Shown: piece after piece, positions 10,395 to 20,180 of the stretch | How positions within the stretch are numbered: the first letter of the stretch is position 1 | Layout: each line of letters starts with the position of its first letter | Notes under the pieces: model-generated | What the model saw: only the letters and a program-made list of their open reading frames with translations | What the model was told of the DNA's origin: nothing | The model's database searches: none | From: Ovis canadensis | Taxonomy: Eukaryota; Chordata; Mammalia; Artiodactyla; Bovidae | Assembly (NCBI RefSeq): GCF_042477335.2 | Contig: NC_091262.1 | Coordinates: 73,208,001 to 73,272,000, forward strand | DNA: 64,000 bases | Reading direction: 5' to 3' | Translations under genes and position numbers: made by a program

Positions 10395-10905
10395 AAATTA
10401 AATTAAAGCTCAACAGTAGTGCCTTTGTAGCTTACGCATGGCAGGCCTCGCCGGCGAGTAGTCTTAATATCCACCGCTGACAGGATGGAATTAGCTGCCT
10501 GTTTTTTTTCTTGGGGGTCTTTATTTCTTGCTCTAACGTTCATTCTCCCCCACAGGGGTGTAAGCTGGTGTTTAATCCCGTCCTGAGAGAGCTGGGCCAC
10601 TCCAAAGCGGGGCAGGCGGAGGCCCTGGCCCCGAGCAGACCAAGGTGAGCGCTCCCGGGCCGGCCAGCACAGGCGCTGCAAGGCACGAGAGAATCAATGG
10701 AGAATTACCGTTAAGCCTTCTGACCATTATCCTCATTAGAGGTAACTGGAGCTTGCCTGGCCCGAACGCAGCTCTAAACCCCACTAAGACAGGACGCGCT
10801 CGGAAAGAATACGCTGGATGTAATTTAATAATCCTGGAAACAAGTCCACACTTTTTTTGTCTTTGGCCCAAAGGAGAGGTAATTCCTGAAGTAGCCGGAG
10901 AAGTG
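10395..10905. promoter_or_regulatory. Candidate conserved non-coding block
   Basis: About 500 bp free of interspersed repeats with many ATTA/TAAT cores ('aaaattaaattaaagc' near 10393, 'gaccattatcctcattagag' near 10721 and 'gatgtaatttaataatcc' near 10817) and a pyrimidine-rich acceptor-like site. No simple repeat apart from short T runs. The composition fits a developmental enhancer or an exon with its flanks. This is inference only. Confidence 0.35.
10556..10644 (+). other. Candidate exon (splice-bounded open segment)
   Basis: An 89-bp segment preceded by a pyrimidine tract ending in cccccacag (AG at 10554-10555) and followed by caag|gtgagc (GT at 10645-10646), both close to splice consensus. 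Only one of the three frames is open; it gives 29 codons plus 2 bases, beginning GCKLVFNPVLREL. I do not recognise the peptide. No partner exon is evident nearby. It could be a real internal exon, a non-coding-RNA exon, or chance splice-like sites in a conserved block. Confidence 0.25.
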
Positions 10906-11214
10906 GAACATGCCGACGGGGGAGAAAAGCCTAGGTCGGGTGGATGAGGACTCGGTGGGATTTGAAGGCTATGCTCTGTTTCTCCTGGAGAGAATCATCT
11001 CCGCTTCCCCCACACCCCCAGCTAGACCTCTGCTGGCCCTTCGGAACCTTCCAGAACCTCCACGGGCATTGGAGAATGGCAGCCTTTTCTCCAGGTCCAT
11101 GCAGCCCCCATGTTGGACATTGCACAGGGGGCCCGCACTCGGTCCCTCTCTGCACACCCCTCGGTAGAGGACTTCCTTGCCACCTTCTTGCACACAGCGC
11201 CTGACAAGTTTCTA
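10906..11214. other. Unique sequence
   Basis: GC-rich, non-repetitive sequence. Several overlapping open frames occur on both strands, which is expected of GC-rich DNA. None has a recognisable motif. Confidence 0.4.
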
Positions 11215-11405
11215 GAGCCCTTTTGCATGCTTCACGTCTTTGGATCCTCCCACAATTCTCTGAGAGGCAGGATGGGGTTATTATGGCCGTTTCACAGACC
11301 GGAAAATGGAGGCCCTCAGGTGTGAAATGACTTCAACCACAGGGCTTCCAGAGACCAAGGCTGGATCTGGAACTCAAGCCTCCTGATTCTGAATCCAGGC
11401 ACCCT
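11215..11405 (-). mobile_element. MIR SINE, antisense
   Basis: 'cctcccacaattctctgaga' near 11247, 'gtttcacagaccggaaaatg' near 11289, 'ggatctggaactcaagcctc' near 11363 and 'ctgattctgaatccaggcac' near 11383 align colinearly with reversed MIR. Confidence 0.7.
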
Positions 11406-11425
11406 TCTTGTGTGTGCTCCAGTGC

Positions 11426-11656
11426 TGTTATGGGCTAAATTGCATGCTCCCCTACCCCAGATCAACCCCAGTGCCTTAGATTGTGGCTGTGTGCGGGTAG
11501 GGTCTTTAAAAATGAGATTAAGTTAAAACGAGGTCATTAGCTGAGTCCTGACCCAATGCAACTGGGGGCCTGTATAAGAAGAGGAGATCAGGACACAGAC
11601 AGACACACACAGGGAGAACAAGGGATGCCCTAGTTGGGCATTTGCCATCTACCCAT
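11426..11656 (+). mobile_element. MLT1-type LTR (5' part)
   Basis: Begins tgttatgggctaaattgc, like MLT1 LTRs of the ERVL-MaLR class, and continues with 'gtgccttagattgtgg', 'aacgaggtcattagctgagt' and 'ataagaagaggagatcagga'. A Bov-tA lies at the right edge and the 3' half is not recognised beyond it. Long terminal repeats only, with no coding region. Confidence 0.65.
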
Positions 11657-11874
11657 TGGGGTTTTCCCTGGTGGCTCAGACGGTAAAGAATCTGCCTGCA
11701 ATACAGGAGACCCCAGTTCGATCCCTGGATTAGGAAGATCCCCTGGAGGAGGAAATGTCTACTCACTCTAGTATTCTTGCCTGGAGAATTCCATGGACAG
11801 AGGAGCCTGGCGGGCTACAGTCTATGGGGTCGCAAAGAGTCAGACGCCACTGAGCGACTAACACGTTCACTTTC
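11657..11874 (+). mobile_element. Bov-tA SINE
   Basis: Full-length plus copy from 'ttccctggtggctcagacgg' to 'gcgactaacacgttcacttt'. The nearby 'cattgggg' and 'ctattggga' may be remains of the target duplication. Confidence 0.93.
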
Positions 11875-12339
11875 TCTATTGGGACTGAGAACCCCTGATT
11901 TTGGTGGTGACAGTGGGTAGGGAACAATAGGCCCCAATTGCTTGGTTATCCAACAACTTGAAGCTGCGTAGATGAGCCATGTGGCCTTGGCTGAGCCTTC
12001 TCCTGCCTGGATCCCTGACAGATGGAGGAAAAGCCAAGTAAGTGCCCGGTTACCCTCCCCGCCTTCCTGGCTTCGAACAGAGTGAGTGGGCTGGCTGGTC
12101 TCAGTGGGAGGCCGTGGAGAGGGTGGGCCATTCAGGTGGGCAACCCTCCTAAAAACAAAAGCAAGAGACCAGGAGAACGTGGCTCTCCCTGGGGAGAAGG
12201 TGGCCTTCCCAGGCAGCCTGCCAGGAATGAGCAGACAAGATAGGGACCGTCTCCCCACAGTCCCAGGTCCCTTCTGTCTGCTCCTTAATAAAAGCAGTGT
12301 CTGTCTTGTGGACCCAGAAGCCTACCTTCCTACGTAGGC
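11875..12339. other. Unique sequence
   Basis: Non-repetitive. A 147-codon minus frame (11815-12258) overlaps the SINE tail and has no recognisable domain, so it is not called. Confidence 0.4.
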
Positions 12340-12505
12340 CCTCGACAGCACCTGAGATGTATAAACAAGGCCAGAGCAGGCAGCTATCGAATTAGGCCGC
12401 TTCTGGCGTTGCCATCGTTGGCAGAGCAGTTCCCCTCGTGATTGTTATCAGCTATAATCAAATCTGGAGAGTGGCTGGAATGCTAATACCTTCTGCAGCA
12501 GCGTG
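12340..12505. promoter_or_regulatory. Candidate conserved non-coding block
   Basis: Repeat-free segment with 'tatcgaattaggccgc' near 12384, 'gattgttatcagctataatc' near 12440 and 'aatgctaatacc' near 12479, a mixture of ATTA, GATA-like (ttatca) and TAAT cores. Called on composition only. Confidence 0.28.
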
Positions 12506-13724
12506 TCCTTCTGCGGACAGGGGCGAGCCATCGCCCTGCTTGCCAAGTCTCCACAGGGGCTCAGGTTCACCCCGACTGTGTTTCAGGGAGGTGGCCCCTC
12601 AGAGGAGCACTGTCAGCAGGACAACCGGTCAAGCGATGTCATCTTGTGTCCCAGGAGAGGGCCTCCCACCCCAGCACTGGGTTTTGAGTGTGATGGCCAG
12701 TGTGAAGGTGATAGTGATGGATGGGGGCTCCTTCTTCCACCCTGCTAGAAGAGTGCTCAGGTGAGCTCCAGCTGGCCTTGCCTGTGATCTGTTAGAACCC
12801 CAACAAGATGTATTCATTTATTTATTCACTAAGAAAAGGTGAGTTGCACACTTTCCCACAAGGCTCGGACTAAGAGGAGTTCCCGCCCTCCAAAGGCTCT
12901 CCTTCCGGGACGCCATCTCTCCAGCTAACTGTAGCGTGTACTTTACAGCACGTGTGTTACAGACACCAGGATGGACTCAGAATGGAGGGGCATGCTGGAG
13001 GACTTCCTGGAAAAAGCTACATGTCCGACGAATCAGAGGCAGGGTAGTGAGGAGAGGGTATTGTGGCAAAAGCCTCTACTCAAGGACCCTCAGGAGTCCC
13101 AGCAGAAGGGGCTGAATTGGACAAACAGGAATCAGAAGTCACATGCTCAACATGGATAGAAGGAAAGAGGGGAATCTCACAGTCCCCAGTTTCAGTGACA
13201 AGGAAAGTGGCTCCCTGTCCAGAAAAGGGGATGTGGGGAGCGGGGTGGCCAGAGGGAAAGGCTGGGTTGGGCTGCAGCTGCTTGAGGGTGGGGGTCTGAA
13301 TGCTAACCATCTTCGGGGGGGCTCTGTGACCTCCACGGGGTGTTGACAAGAAAAACTGGCCAACGCTTTAGGCCCAGAAGGGGCCTGAAGTCCTCCCCAA
13401 GCACATGTCCTAGACCCAGGGGCTCCAGTTCAGAGGATGGATTGCTGGGGTCTACACACGGCCTGGAGGGGCACCTTGGCCCCCAGGAGCTCACACCATG
13501 GAGGGAAGAGACAGGCGGGTAACAGGAAACACAAAACCTAACAAGAGAGGAAGATGATTTCATGTGTAAGGGTTCTGAAGGCAATAAAACAGGTGACGTG
13601 ATAGATGGTGGACGACAGAGCAGGGTGGGAGGAGCCTAAGACTAGATGCGTGAATTCGTATTATGATCAAATCCAAGTATGACAGTATGTATTTCTATTC
13701 TTTGCTAACTGATGAGGCCACCGG
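12506..13724. other. Unique sequence
   Basis: About 1.2 kb with no recognised repeat or gene. Several overlapping open frames (12438-12764 plus, 13080-13363 minus) lack motifs. Confidence 0.45.
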
Positions 13725-13890
13725 TGAAGTGGTTCAGAGCTTTGTAGCCTCCAAACCCACGTGACCTCTGAGCCTCAGCTTTCTAATATGTAAAATAGAG
13801 CTAGTAATATCAGTACCTCCCTCACATGGGGATTCGCTGTAAGGAAGGACACAGCCCAGTGCCTGGCCTATAATAAGTGGTTAGGAATAG
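13725..13890 (+). mobile_element. MIR SINE
   Basis: Sense MIR: 'acgtgacctctgagcctcag' near 13759, 'atatgtaaaatagagctagt' near 13786 and 'cagtgcctggcctataataa' near 13857. Confidence 0.75.
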
Positions 13891-13905
13891 TCACCATATT
13901 GTATC

Positions 13906-14220
13906 GTGAAAGTGAAAGTTGCTCAGTCGTGTCCGACTCTTTGTGACCCCATGGACTATACAGTCCATGGAATTCTCCAGGCCAAAATACTGGAATGCGT
14001 AGCCTTTCCCTTCTCCAAGAGATCTTCCCAATCCAGGGATTGAACCCAGGTCTCCCTCATTGCAGGCAAATTCTTTACCAGCTGAGCCACAAGGAAAGCC
14101 CAAGAATACAGGAGTGGGTAGCCGATCCCTTTGCCAGCAGAACTTCCCGACCCAGGAATCGAACCGGGGTCTCCTGCATTGCAGGCATACTCTTTACCAA
14201 CTGAACTACCAGGGAAGCCC
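13906..14220 (-). mobile_element. Composite Bov-tA with duplicated tRNA head
   Basis: Minus strand. A complete Bov-tA (13906-14101) is followed without a gap by a second partial unit containing another tRNA-like head (14102-14220; junction aagcccaagaatacagg). The whole 315 bp is flanked by one 8-bp target duplication, attgtatc, at 13898-13905 and 14221-14228, so the composite inserted as a single unit. Confidence 0.9.
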
Positions 14221-14231
14221 ATTGTATCACG

Positions 14232-14307
14232 GGGTTAGCCTAAAAGTTCGTTGGGGCTTTTCTTTACAATCTTATGGAAAAACCCGAACAAAATTTTTGG
14301 CCCATCC
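14232..14307 (+). mobile_element. Mariner-derived MITE hairpin (mir-2284/2285-like)
   Basis: A 76-bp near-palindrome. The left arm is 'gggttagcctaaaagttcg...ttggggctttt' and the right arm is 'ggaaaaacccgaac...aaaatttttggcccatcc', with a loop around 14266-14273. Mariner-derived MITEs of this sequence are abundant in ruminants and are the known source of the bovine miR-2284/2285 families. Whether this copy is transcribed or processed cannot be seen. Confidence 0.75.
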
Positions 14308-14919
14308 AATACTCATCATTTATTCACTGATCACTCTCTGCACTTACCCCCATACAGTCAGCACTGCAGGTGTCCAGAGGGAACTCAGCCCCTTATGTGC
14401 CTTGTGCAGCATCATTTTAAAGTCCTTTCACCTGTGTTAGTCCACTTGATTCCTCCAGGGTGACCCTGCAGGCAGCAAGCATGTTCAGGCCCACTTTTCA
14501 AATGAGGAGAAAAGTCCCTGGCTGCTCGCTGAGGTCCTGTGTCTTCTGCTCACCTCCGATGCTTTGGCCACAAGGTCTGTTCCTTTCAACACAGGAGGCA
14601 GAATGGAGACTTTTCAAAGCCGAGAAGTGAGGATGCAAAATATTACAGGGGTGATGGTTCTCCACGCCAAGTCTGGGTCCATACAGTAGCACATTATAGG
14701 GTGGAGTGGCTAATGGAGTGACCTCTGGGAGCGAGTGGCAGGGACGAGGCTGGAAGGAGCCCAGTCCAGTGACCCAGCAGACCGTTTGGACCAGAATTTC
14801 CATTGGGCAACCAGGCTTAGCAAATTTGTGTGGCAGAAAGAGGCTTCTGATGACCTGCCTTGAGAAATTGAATGTGCTTCTTATAGCTTCTCATGTGACC
14901 CCCCTTGAAGCTCCCTGAA
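14308..14919. other. Unique sequence with old-repeat traces
   Basis: Mostly unrecognised. 'tcatttattcactgatcact' near 14317 may be the edge of an ancient L2/MIR-type repeat. No gene signal. Confidence 0.4.
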
Positions 14920-15035
14920 ACTGACATCATTGTCCCCAATTTACAGATGAGAAAACTGAGGCTTAGGAGGATTAAGTAACCCTCCCAGACCACACTGTTA
15001 ATAATGGGCAACAAGCCAGAGCTTCAGCCTGGACT
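14920..15035 (-). mobile_element. MIR fragment, antisense
   Basis: 'ccccaatttacagatgagaa' near 14933, 'aactgaggcttaggagg' near 14953 and 'ccagagcttcagcctgg' near 15015 are the reversed MIR core. Confidence 0.7.
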
Positions 15036-15174
15036 TGTCTTTTCTTGTCGCTGTGTTCCCTTCAAGAAAGCTGATACCAGGCCAGAAACCATTCCACAGG
15101 CCTGTGTCCTACCCTCCCCTCTGCTCACAGTGGGACTGCAAACATTCACGTATGGGGTACTTTCTACGTTACTT

Positions 15175-15722
15175 TCAGTTCAGTTCAGTTACTCAGTCGT
15201 GTCCGACTCTTTGCGACCCCATGAAACGCAGCATGCCAGTCCTCCCTGTCCATCACCAACTCCCGGAGTCCACCCAACCCATGTCCATCGAGTCGGCGAT
15301 GCCATCCAACCATCTCATCCTCTGTCATCTCCTCCTCCTGCCCTCAATCCCTCCCAGCATCAGGGTCTTTTCCAATGAGTCAACTCTTCGCCTGAGGTGG
15401 CCAAAGTATTGGAGTTTCAGCTTCAACATCAGTCCTTCCAATGAACACCCAGGACCAGTCTCCTTTAGGATGGACTGGTTGGATCTCTTTGCAATCCAAG
15501 GGACTCTCAAGAGTCTTCTCCAACTTCATAGTTCAAAAGCACCAGTTCTTCGGTGCTCAGCTTTCTTTATAGTCCAACTCTCACATCCATACATGACTAC
15601 TGGAAAAACCATAGTCTTGACTAGATGGACCTTTGTTGACAAAGTAATGTCTCTGCTTTTTAATATGCTGTCTAGCTTGGTCATAAATTTCCTTCCAAGG
15701 AGTAAGCATCTTTTAATTTCAC
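15175..15722 (-). mobile_element. BovB LINE 3' fragment
   Basis: About 550 bp of BovB read antisense: ttcag repeats at 15175, then the RT C-terminal region (on the minus strand 'HRRTGAFEL', 'VVMYGCESWT' and 'MTKLDSILKSRDITLSTK' are encoded at 15526-15690). 5' truncated at ~15722. A 307-codon plus-strand frame across it is an antisense reading and not a gene. Confidence 0.93.
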
Positions 15723-16279
15723 ACACAAGAAACTCCAGCCACCCCCTCAATCAGTACCAGTTTCTATCCTGGAATCTTTATAAATATAAGGAATATCATC
15801 TACCTTCAGAGCAGAGATTTGAAAGCTCTGAGCCCTTGTTGCATCTAGAAAGCTCCAAGAGCCCTCAAGGCTGCCAATTCCAGACAACCAAGAAGTACCA
15901 GCATTTGAATCTGCCATTAATACATCCCATTTTTATGGTGATGCCCCAGGGACTATGAGGTCACCTCAACACATGATAGATTAAAAGCTTGTTCCTGGGC
16001 ACATGTCTGCTCATGCATGAAACACCTGGGGTCTCCCATGTCCCAGCCTGGGGACCAGGTACTGGGTACACAGTTGGGCACAGAGTTCCCACCAGAGTTC
16101 CTGGGCTCACACGTGCCCAACAGCAGCTAAAACCGCATATAAAACTGCGTAAAGGAGACAAAAAGGGGTTCTAGGTTGACCAGTTTAGACAGTTCTGAGG
16201 GGTGGCCCACTGGTCTGAACCCTAAAGGGCCGTATTTGATCCCCAAATCTCTCTCTGTGGCAGATGGACCAGGGATTAC
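15723..16279. other. Unique sequence
   Basis: Non-repetitive, with no recognised gene or site. Confidence 0.4.
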
Positions 16280-16425
16280 TTATTCCTATTTTCCAGAAGA
16301 GAAAGTCCAGGCTCTGAGAGGCTAAGTCATTTACTCCAAATCACACAGCTAATAATCCACAGAGCTGGGGCTCCAGTGAGAGTTCCCAGGACCTTAAGCC
16401 TAGGACGCTTTCCTACTTTACATAT
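16280..16425 (-). mobile_element. MIR SINE, antisense
   Basis: 'cctattttccagaagagaaa' near 16286, 'ctctgagaggctaagtcatt' near 16312 and 'aatcacacagctaataatcc' near 16339 match the reversed MIR core. Confidence 0.72.
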
Positions 16426-16715
16426 TTCCCCCTGAAATTACTCAGTAGAGTAAAGATACAGAGGTAACTGGTAAAAAGCATCATGCCGTAGAGTAGGGTG
16501 CCTGTAACTGAAAAGATATTCTTTTTCCATTCCTAAATGATCCCAGCTCATCCTGCAAACGATACAGACACACCTAGGGAAGTCCTAAAAGTCACCTAAT
16601 GCTGTTGTGACAAGGAGCCTCTGCAAAACTCATGTGCTGTCAAGACGTTTTTAGAGGAGTCATCACAGGTCTTAATCACCACTGACAATTAAAACAAGAC
16701 CCAACAAAGGTGGCA

Positions 16716-16768
16716 GTGTGTGTGTGTGTGTGTGTGTGCACGCGCGCACACATGAGCACGCGCGTGCA
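16716..16768. repeat. (GT)n then CGCG-rich alternating tract (Z-DNA prone)
   Basis: Uninterrupted alternating purine-pyrimidine from 16716 to about 16754, a (GT)n run passing into cacgcgcgcacacatg, then a second alternating stretch gcacgcgcgtgca at 16756-16768. CG-containing alternating tracts are the best Z-DNA formers. It lies just upstream of a candidate conserved block. Confidence 0.85.
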
Positions 16769-16799
16769 AGCATGCGACTCCTCGCCTGCTCCCGGTGAC

Positions 16800-17200
16800 A
16801 GGGTCAGGGAAGAATTTTCTGTGACTAATTAGGTTTTAACTCGCCAGAGAGAAAGTGGACATTGGCAGCCTATTGTATAAGAGCGAAACAAAGTTTGAAC
16901 TAGAGTGAACTTAATTTCCTTTGCACTGAAAGGAAAGAAAGATTAATGAAATATCCCCAAATCCATCCTGTTAGTTTTTATTAAATCAGCAAATGAAATT
17001 TAACCTCCAATTCTGTTATAATGTCCTTTCCTGTAGATTGGGTTTCAACGAGCCTAAGTGAAATAGACACCCTCCCTCTAGAACAACATTGCGATATGAA
17101 AATTGCATTATTGCCATCAACATCAGGTTACCTGAGGAACAAGTCACTTGGAAAACAATTATGTCCAGAAAGAGCTGAATGACACACGCATGGCCTCACG
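16800..17200. promoter_or_regulatory. Candidate conserved non-coding block
   Basis: About 400 bp free of repeats between the Z-prone tract and a Bov-tA, rich in homeodomain, SOX and POU-like words: 'gactaattagg' near 16823, 'aacaaagtttgaac' near 16888, 'gattaatgaaat' near 16941, 'gcattattgcc' near 17104 and 'aaaacaattatg' near 17152. This is the strongest composition of its type in the window. Inferred without alignment. Confidence 0.38.
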
Positions 17201-17328
17201 TTTACAAGACCACAATGCTCAGATTACAGTGTTGCTGCCATTTCTCACCTCTTTGCTAGATGTTAATAAAACAAAATCTGTTGAATTTGATGTCACAGCA
17301 GCTGCAGTGCTCTCATCTTCAAATGTGT

Positions 17329-17548
17329 GATGCGTGCTAAGTCGCTTTAGTTGCATCTGACTCTTTGTGACCCTATGGATCAAGAGCCTGCCAGGCTCCT
17401 CAGTCCATAGGATTCTCCAGGCAGGATTACTAGAGTGAGTTGCCATACCTTCCTCTAGGGGATCTTCCTGACCCAGGGATGGAGCCCATATCACCTGTGG
17501 CTCCTGCCTTGCAGGCAGATTCTTTACTGCTGAGCCACCAGGGAAGCC
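17329..17548 (-). mobile_element. Bov-tA SINE
   Basis: Minus copy from 'gatgcgtgctaagtcgcttt' to 'ctgagccaccagggaagccc', near full length. Confidence 0.93.
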
Positions 17549-17591
17549 CAAGGGAGGGGTGTAGACAGCCATAATGATGATCTGATCTATC

Positions 17592-17745
17592 TTGTACCTA
17601 CCATACGCCAGACACTGGCTTTCTCCTGGATATTGCTCTCACAAGATTTCAAGGTGGTGGTACTCACCCTTCACAAGGATGAGGAAACTAGTCTCAGGAA
17701 GACAAAATGAATTTACTAGGGTCCCAGAGCTGCTAGTCAAGTTCA
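17592..17745 (-). mobile_element. MIR fragment, antisense
   Basis: 'gtacctaccatacgccagac' near 17595, 'aggatgaggaaactagtctc' near 17678 and 'agggtcccagagctgctag' near 17719. Colinear but diverged. Confidence 0.55.
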
Positions 17746-18036
17746 CCTATCTAACCTGCGATTATTTCCTGGCTCTGCAGAAGGAAGTGTATATATCGCT
17801 TTACACTGTGACGTCCATTGGACCAACCTGAACAAGCAAAGCATCACTCTGTCCCGCTTCCCTGGTGATCATGGGAACACCAAGCATCCAAACACGCATG
17901 TTGATGCTGACAACCTTACAATGTCTGTGCCGCCCTTGGTCTTTCCCATCTTCTCTTATTTGACCTTCACCATAGTTCCACGAGAAGGGATACGAATGCC
18001 ATTTTATGGAGTTCCTTGGAAGGGAAGTAACAAGTG

Positions 18037-18235
18037 GGCTTCCCTGGTGGCTCAAGGGGTAAAGCATCTGCCTGCCATGTGGGGGACCCAGGTTCGATCC
18101 CCAAGTCCAGAAGATCCCCTGGAGAAGGAAATGGCAACCCACTCCAGTACTCTTGCCTGGAGAATGCCATGGACGGAGGAGCCTGGTAATCCATGGGATT
18201 GCGAAGAGTTACACACAGCTGAGCAACTTCACTTC
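18037..18235 (+). mobile_element. Bov-tA SINE
   Basis: Head 'gggcttccctggtggctcaa' is intact with a good B-box-like 'ggttcgatccc'. The tail 'ctgagcaacttcacttc' is intact, with a small internal deletion (gcctggtaatccatggg). Confidence 0.93.
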
Positions 18236-18493
18236 TAACTAGTCCAGGGTCCTGGAGAGCAAGTAGCGAAGCAATAGCTAAGAGTCTGGGCTTCCTTTCT
18301 TGGGTCCAGGGCAAACCCAGGACACCCCCAATCATGTCTGGACTCATGTTCCCATGGGCACTGTGATGAGAAGGGAAGAACATTCTTAGGACTTCCCCAA
18401 CAGTGATTTTCAGATGAGTGACACCAAAAAGTGTGCTGTTATGGGATAGAAGGGAAAAATACAAAATGAGACGAGGTGGTCTGGGGGAGGCCT
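18236..18493. other. Short unique stretch
   Basis: 258 bp between Bov-tA and BovB with nothing recognised. Confidence 0.4.
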
Positions 18494-19625
18494 CAGTTCA
18501 GTTGAGTTCAGTTCAGTCACTCAGTCGGGTCCGACTCTTTGTCACCCCATGAATCGCAGCACACCAGGCCTCCCTGTCCATCACCAACTCCTGGAGTTCA
18601 CCCAAACTCATGCATCTAGATGGTGATGCCATCCAGCCATCTCATCCTCTGTCGTCCCCTTCTCCTCCTGCCCCCAATCCCTCCCAGCATCAGGGTCTTT
18701 TCCAATGAGTCAACTCTTAGCATGAGGTGGCCAAAGTATTGGAGTTTCAGCCTCAGTATCAGTCCTTCCAATGAACACCCAGGACTGGTCTCCTTTAGGA
18801 TGGACTGGTTGGATCTCCTTGCAGTCCAAGGTATTCTCAAGAATCTTCTCCAACACCGCAGTTCAAAAGCATCAATTCTTCGGTGCTCAGCTTTCTTCAC
18901 AGTCCAACTCTCACATCCATACATGACCACTGGAAAAACCATAGCCTTGACTAGATGGACCTTTGTTGGCAAAGTAATATCTCTGCTTTTTAATATGCTG
19001 TCTAGGTTGGTCACAACTTTCCTTCCAAGGAGTAAGCGTCTTTTAATTTCATGGCTGCAATCACTATCTGTAGTGATTTTGAAGCCCCCAAAAATAAAGT
19101 CTGACACTGTTTCCAATGTTTCCCCATCTGTTTCCCATGAAGTGATGGGACCAGATGCCATGATCTTCGTTTTCTGAACATTGAGCTTTAAGCCAACTTT
19201 TTCACTCTCCTCTTTCACTTTCATCAAGAGGCTTTTTAGTTCCTCCTCACTTTCTGCCATAAGGGTGGTGTCATCTGCATATCTGAGGTTATTGATTTCT
19301 CCTGGCAATCTTGATTCCAGCTTATGCTTCTTCTAGCCCAGCGTTTCTCATAATGTACTCTGCATAGAAGTTAAATAAGCAGGGTGACAATAGACAGCCT
19401 TGACATACTCCTTTTCCTATTTGGAACCAGTCTGTTGTTCCATGTCCAGTTCTAACTGTTGCTTCCTGACCTGCATACAGGTTTCTCAAGAGGCAGGTCA
19501 GGTGGTCTGGTATTCCCATCTCTTTCAGAATTTTCCACAGTTTATTGTGATCCACACAGTCAAAGGCTTTGGCATAGTCAATAAAGCAGAAATAGATGTT
19601 TTTCTGGAACTCTCTTGCTTTTTCG
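18494..19625 (-). mobile_element. BovB LINE, longest copy (RT region to 3' end)
   Basis: 1.13 kb of BovB from the ttcag 3' repeats (18494) through the C-terminal RT domain to about 19625, where similarity stops after 'aactctcttgctttttcg'. Full-length BovB is ~3.2 kb, so about two-thirds is missing at the 5' side. It includes the RT catalytic core (see the pseudogene entry). Confidence 0.95.
18616..19555 (-). pseudogene. BovB reverse-transcriptase fragment
   Basis: Two adjacent minus-strand frames read the BovB polymerase. The upstream part (19322-19555) carries 'GVCQGCLLSPCLFNFYAEYI', an RT palm motif, and ends at a TAA stop (19322-19324). The downstream part (18616-19308, a different frame) begins just before the catalytic 'YADD' box (19270-19281) and runs ~230 codons through 'KRRLLLGRKV', 'VVMYGCESWT' and '[14 protein letters not shown]'. 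An in-frame stop plus a short frameshift between them kills the enzyme, and the endonuclease domain is absent. The long clean downstream frame suggests a fairly young insertion. This is RTE-clade machinery that moves BovB and probably the ruminant SINEs. It is not a host gene. Confidence 0.88.
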
Positions 19626-19997
19626 GCCTATCTTTTTATTTTTGCAAGATGGAGGCAGACCTGCTTTTCTGCGGGGCTGGGAGTGAGGGTAGGAGCTGCA
19701 CTTCCTTTGAGGCCAGGAGAACCTACCAGACTCAGGTATCAGCTCAGAAACTGTCCCGTCAGCCAGAGCTGCCATCGGATGGATGCCTGCCTTAGGGAGA
19801 TATGAGATGCTTGTCGCTGGTGGAGAGCAAACGGAGACAAACTGACTGCCTGGTGTGGGGGTGTTTGATGGGGATACGGCCCGGGCTTCTATCATTCTGG
19901 GACTCCGTCTTTGCCTTTCCAATCTTCACGTCTGTGTTTTCTCCGAGGCCCATCTCAGTGACGGGGAGATGCAAACACAGATGGAGCAAGGGCAGTG
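19626..19997. other. Unique sequence
   Basis: Non-repetitive sequence after the BovB 5' truncation point. Overlapping frames on both strands have no domain. Confidence 0.4.
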
Positions 19998-20180
19998 CTT
20001 CCTTGCCACTTACTGCCTCTGGGCAAGCCCTTGACTTCTGTGAGCCTCAGCTTTTTCATCTGTGAAATGGGAATGATAACTCCTCCTTCCCTAGGCTGTT
20101 TGACATCAGCATTAAATGAGAGAGTGAATGTGAGCACTTAATGCAGTGCTAGGCACACAGTAAGTGCCCAATAAAGGTAG
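19998..20180 (+). mobile_element. MIR SINE
   Basis: Sense MIR, well preserved: 'tctgtgagcctcagcttttt' near 20037, 'catctgtgaaatgggaatga' near 20057 and 'ggcacacagtaagtgcccaa' near 20152. Confidence 0.78.

Noticed and set aside
9420..10680. Possible CpG island or promoter in the GC-rich 9.4-10.7 kb region
   Set aside because: CpGs are scattered and not dense over 200 bp or more; no TATA or initiator arrangement that I could defend.
15035..15958. 307-codon plus-strand open frame, the longest in the window
   Set aside because: Its middle two-thirds is the antisense strand of a BovB LINE fragment (15175-15722). No signal, splice context or known domain.
18620..19177. 185-codon plus-strand open frame
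   Set aside because: Exact antisense of the BovB reverse-transcriptase fragment.
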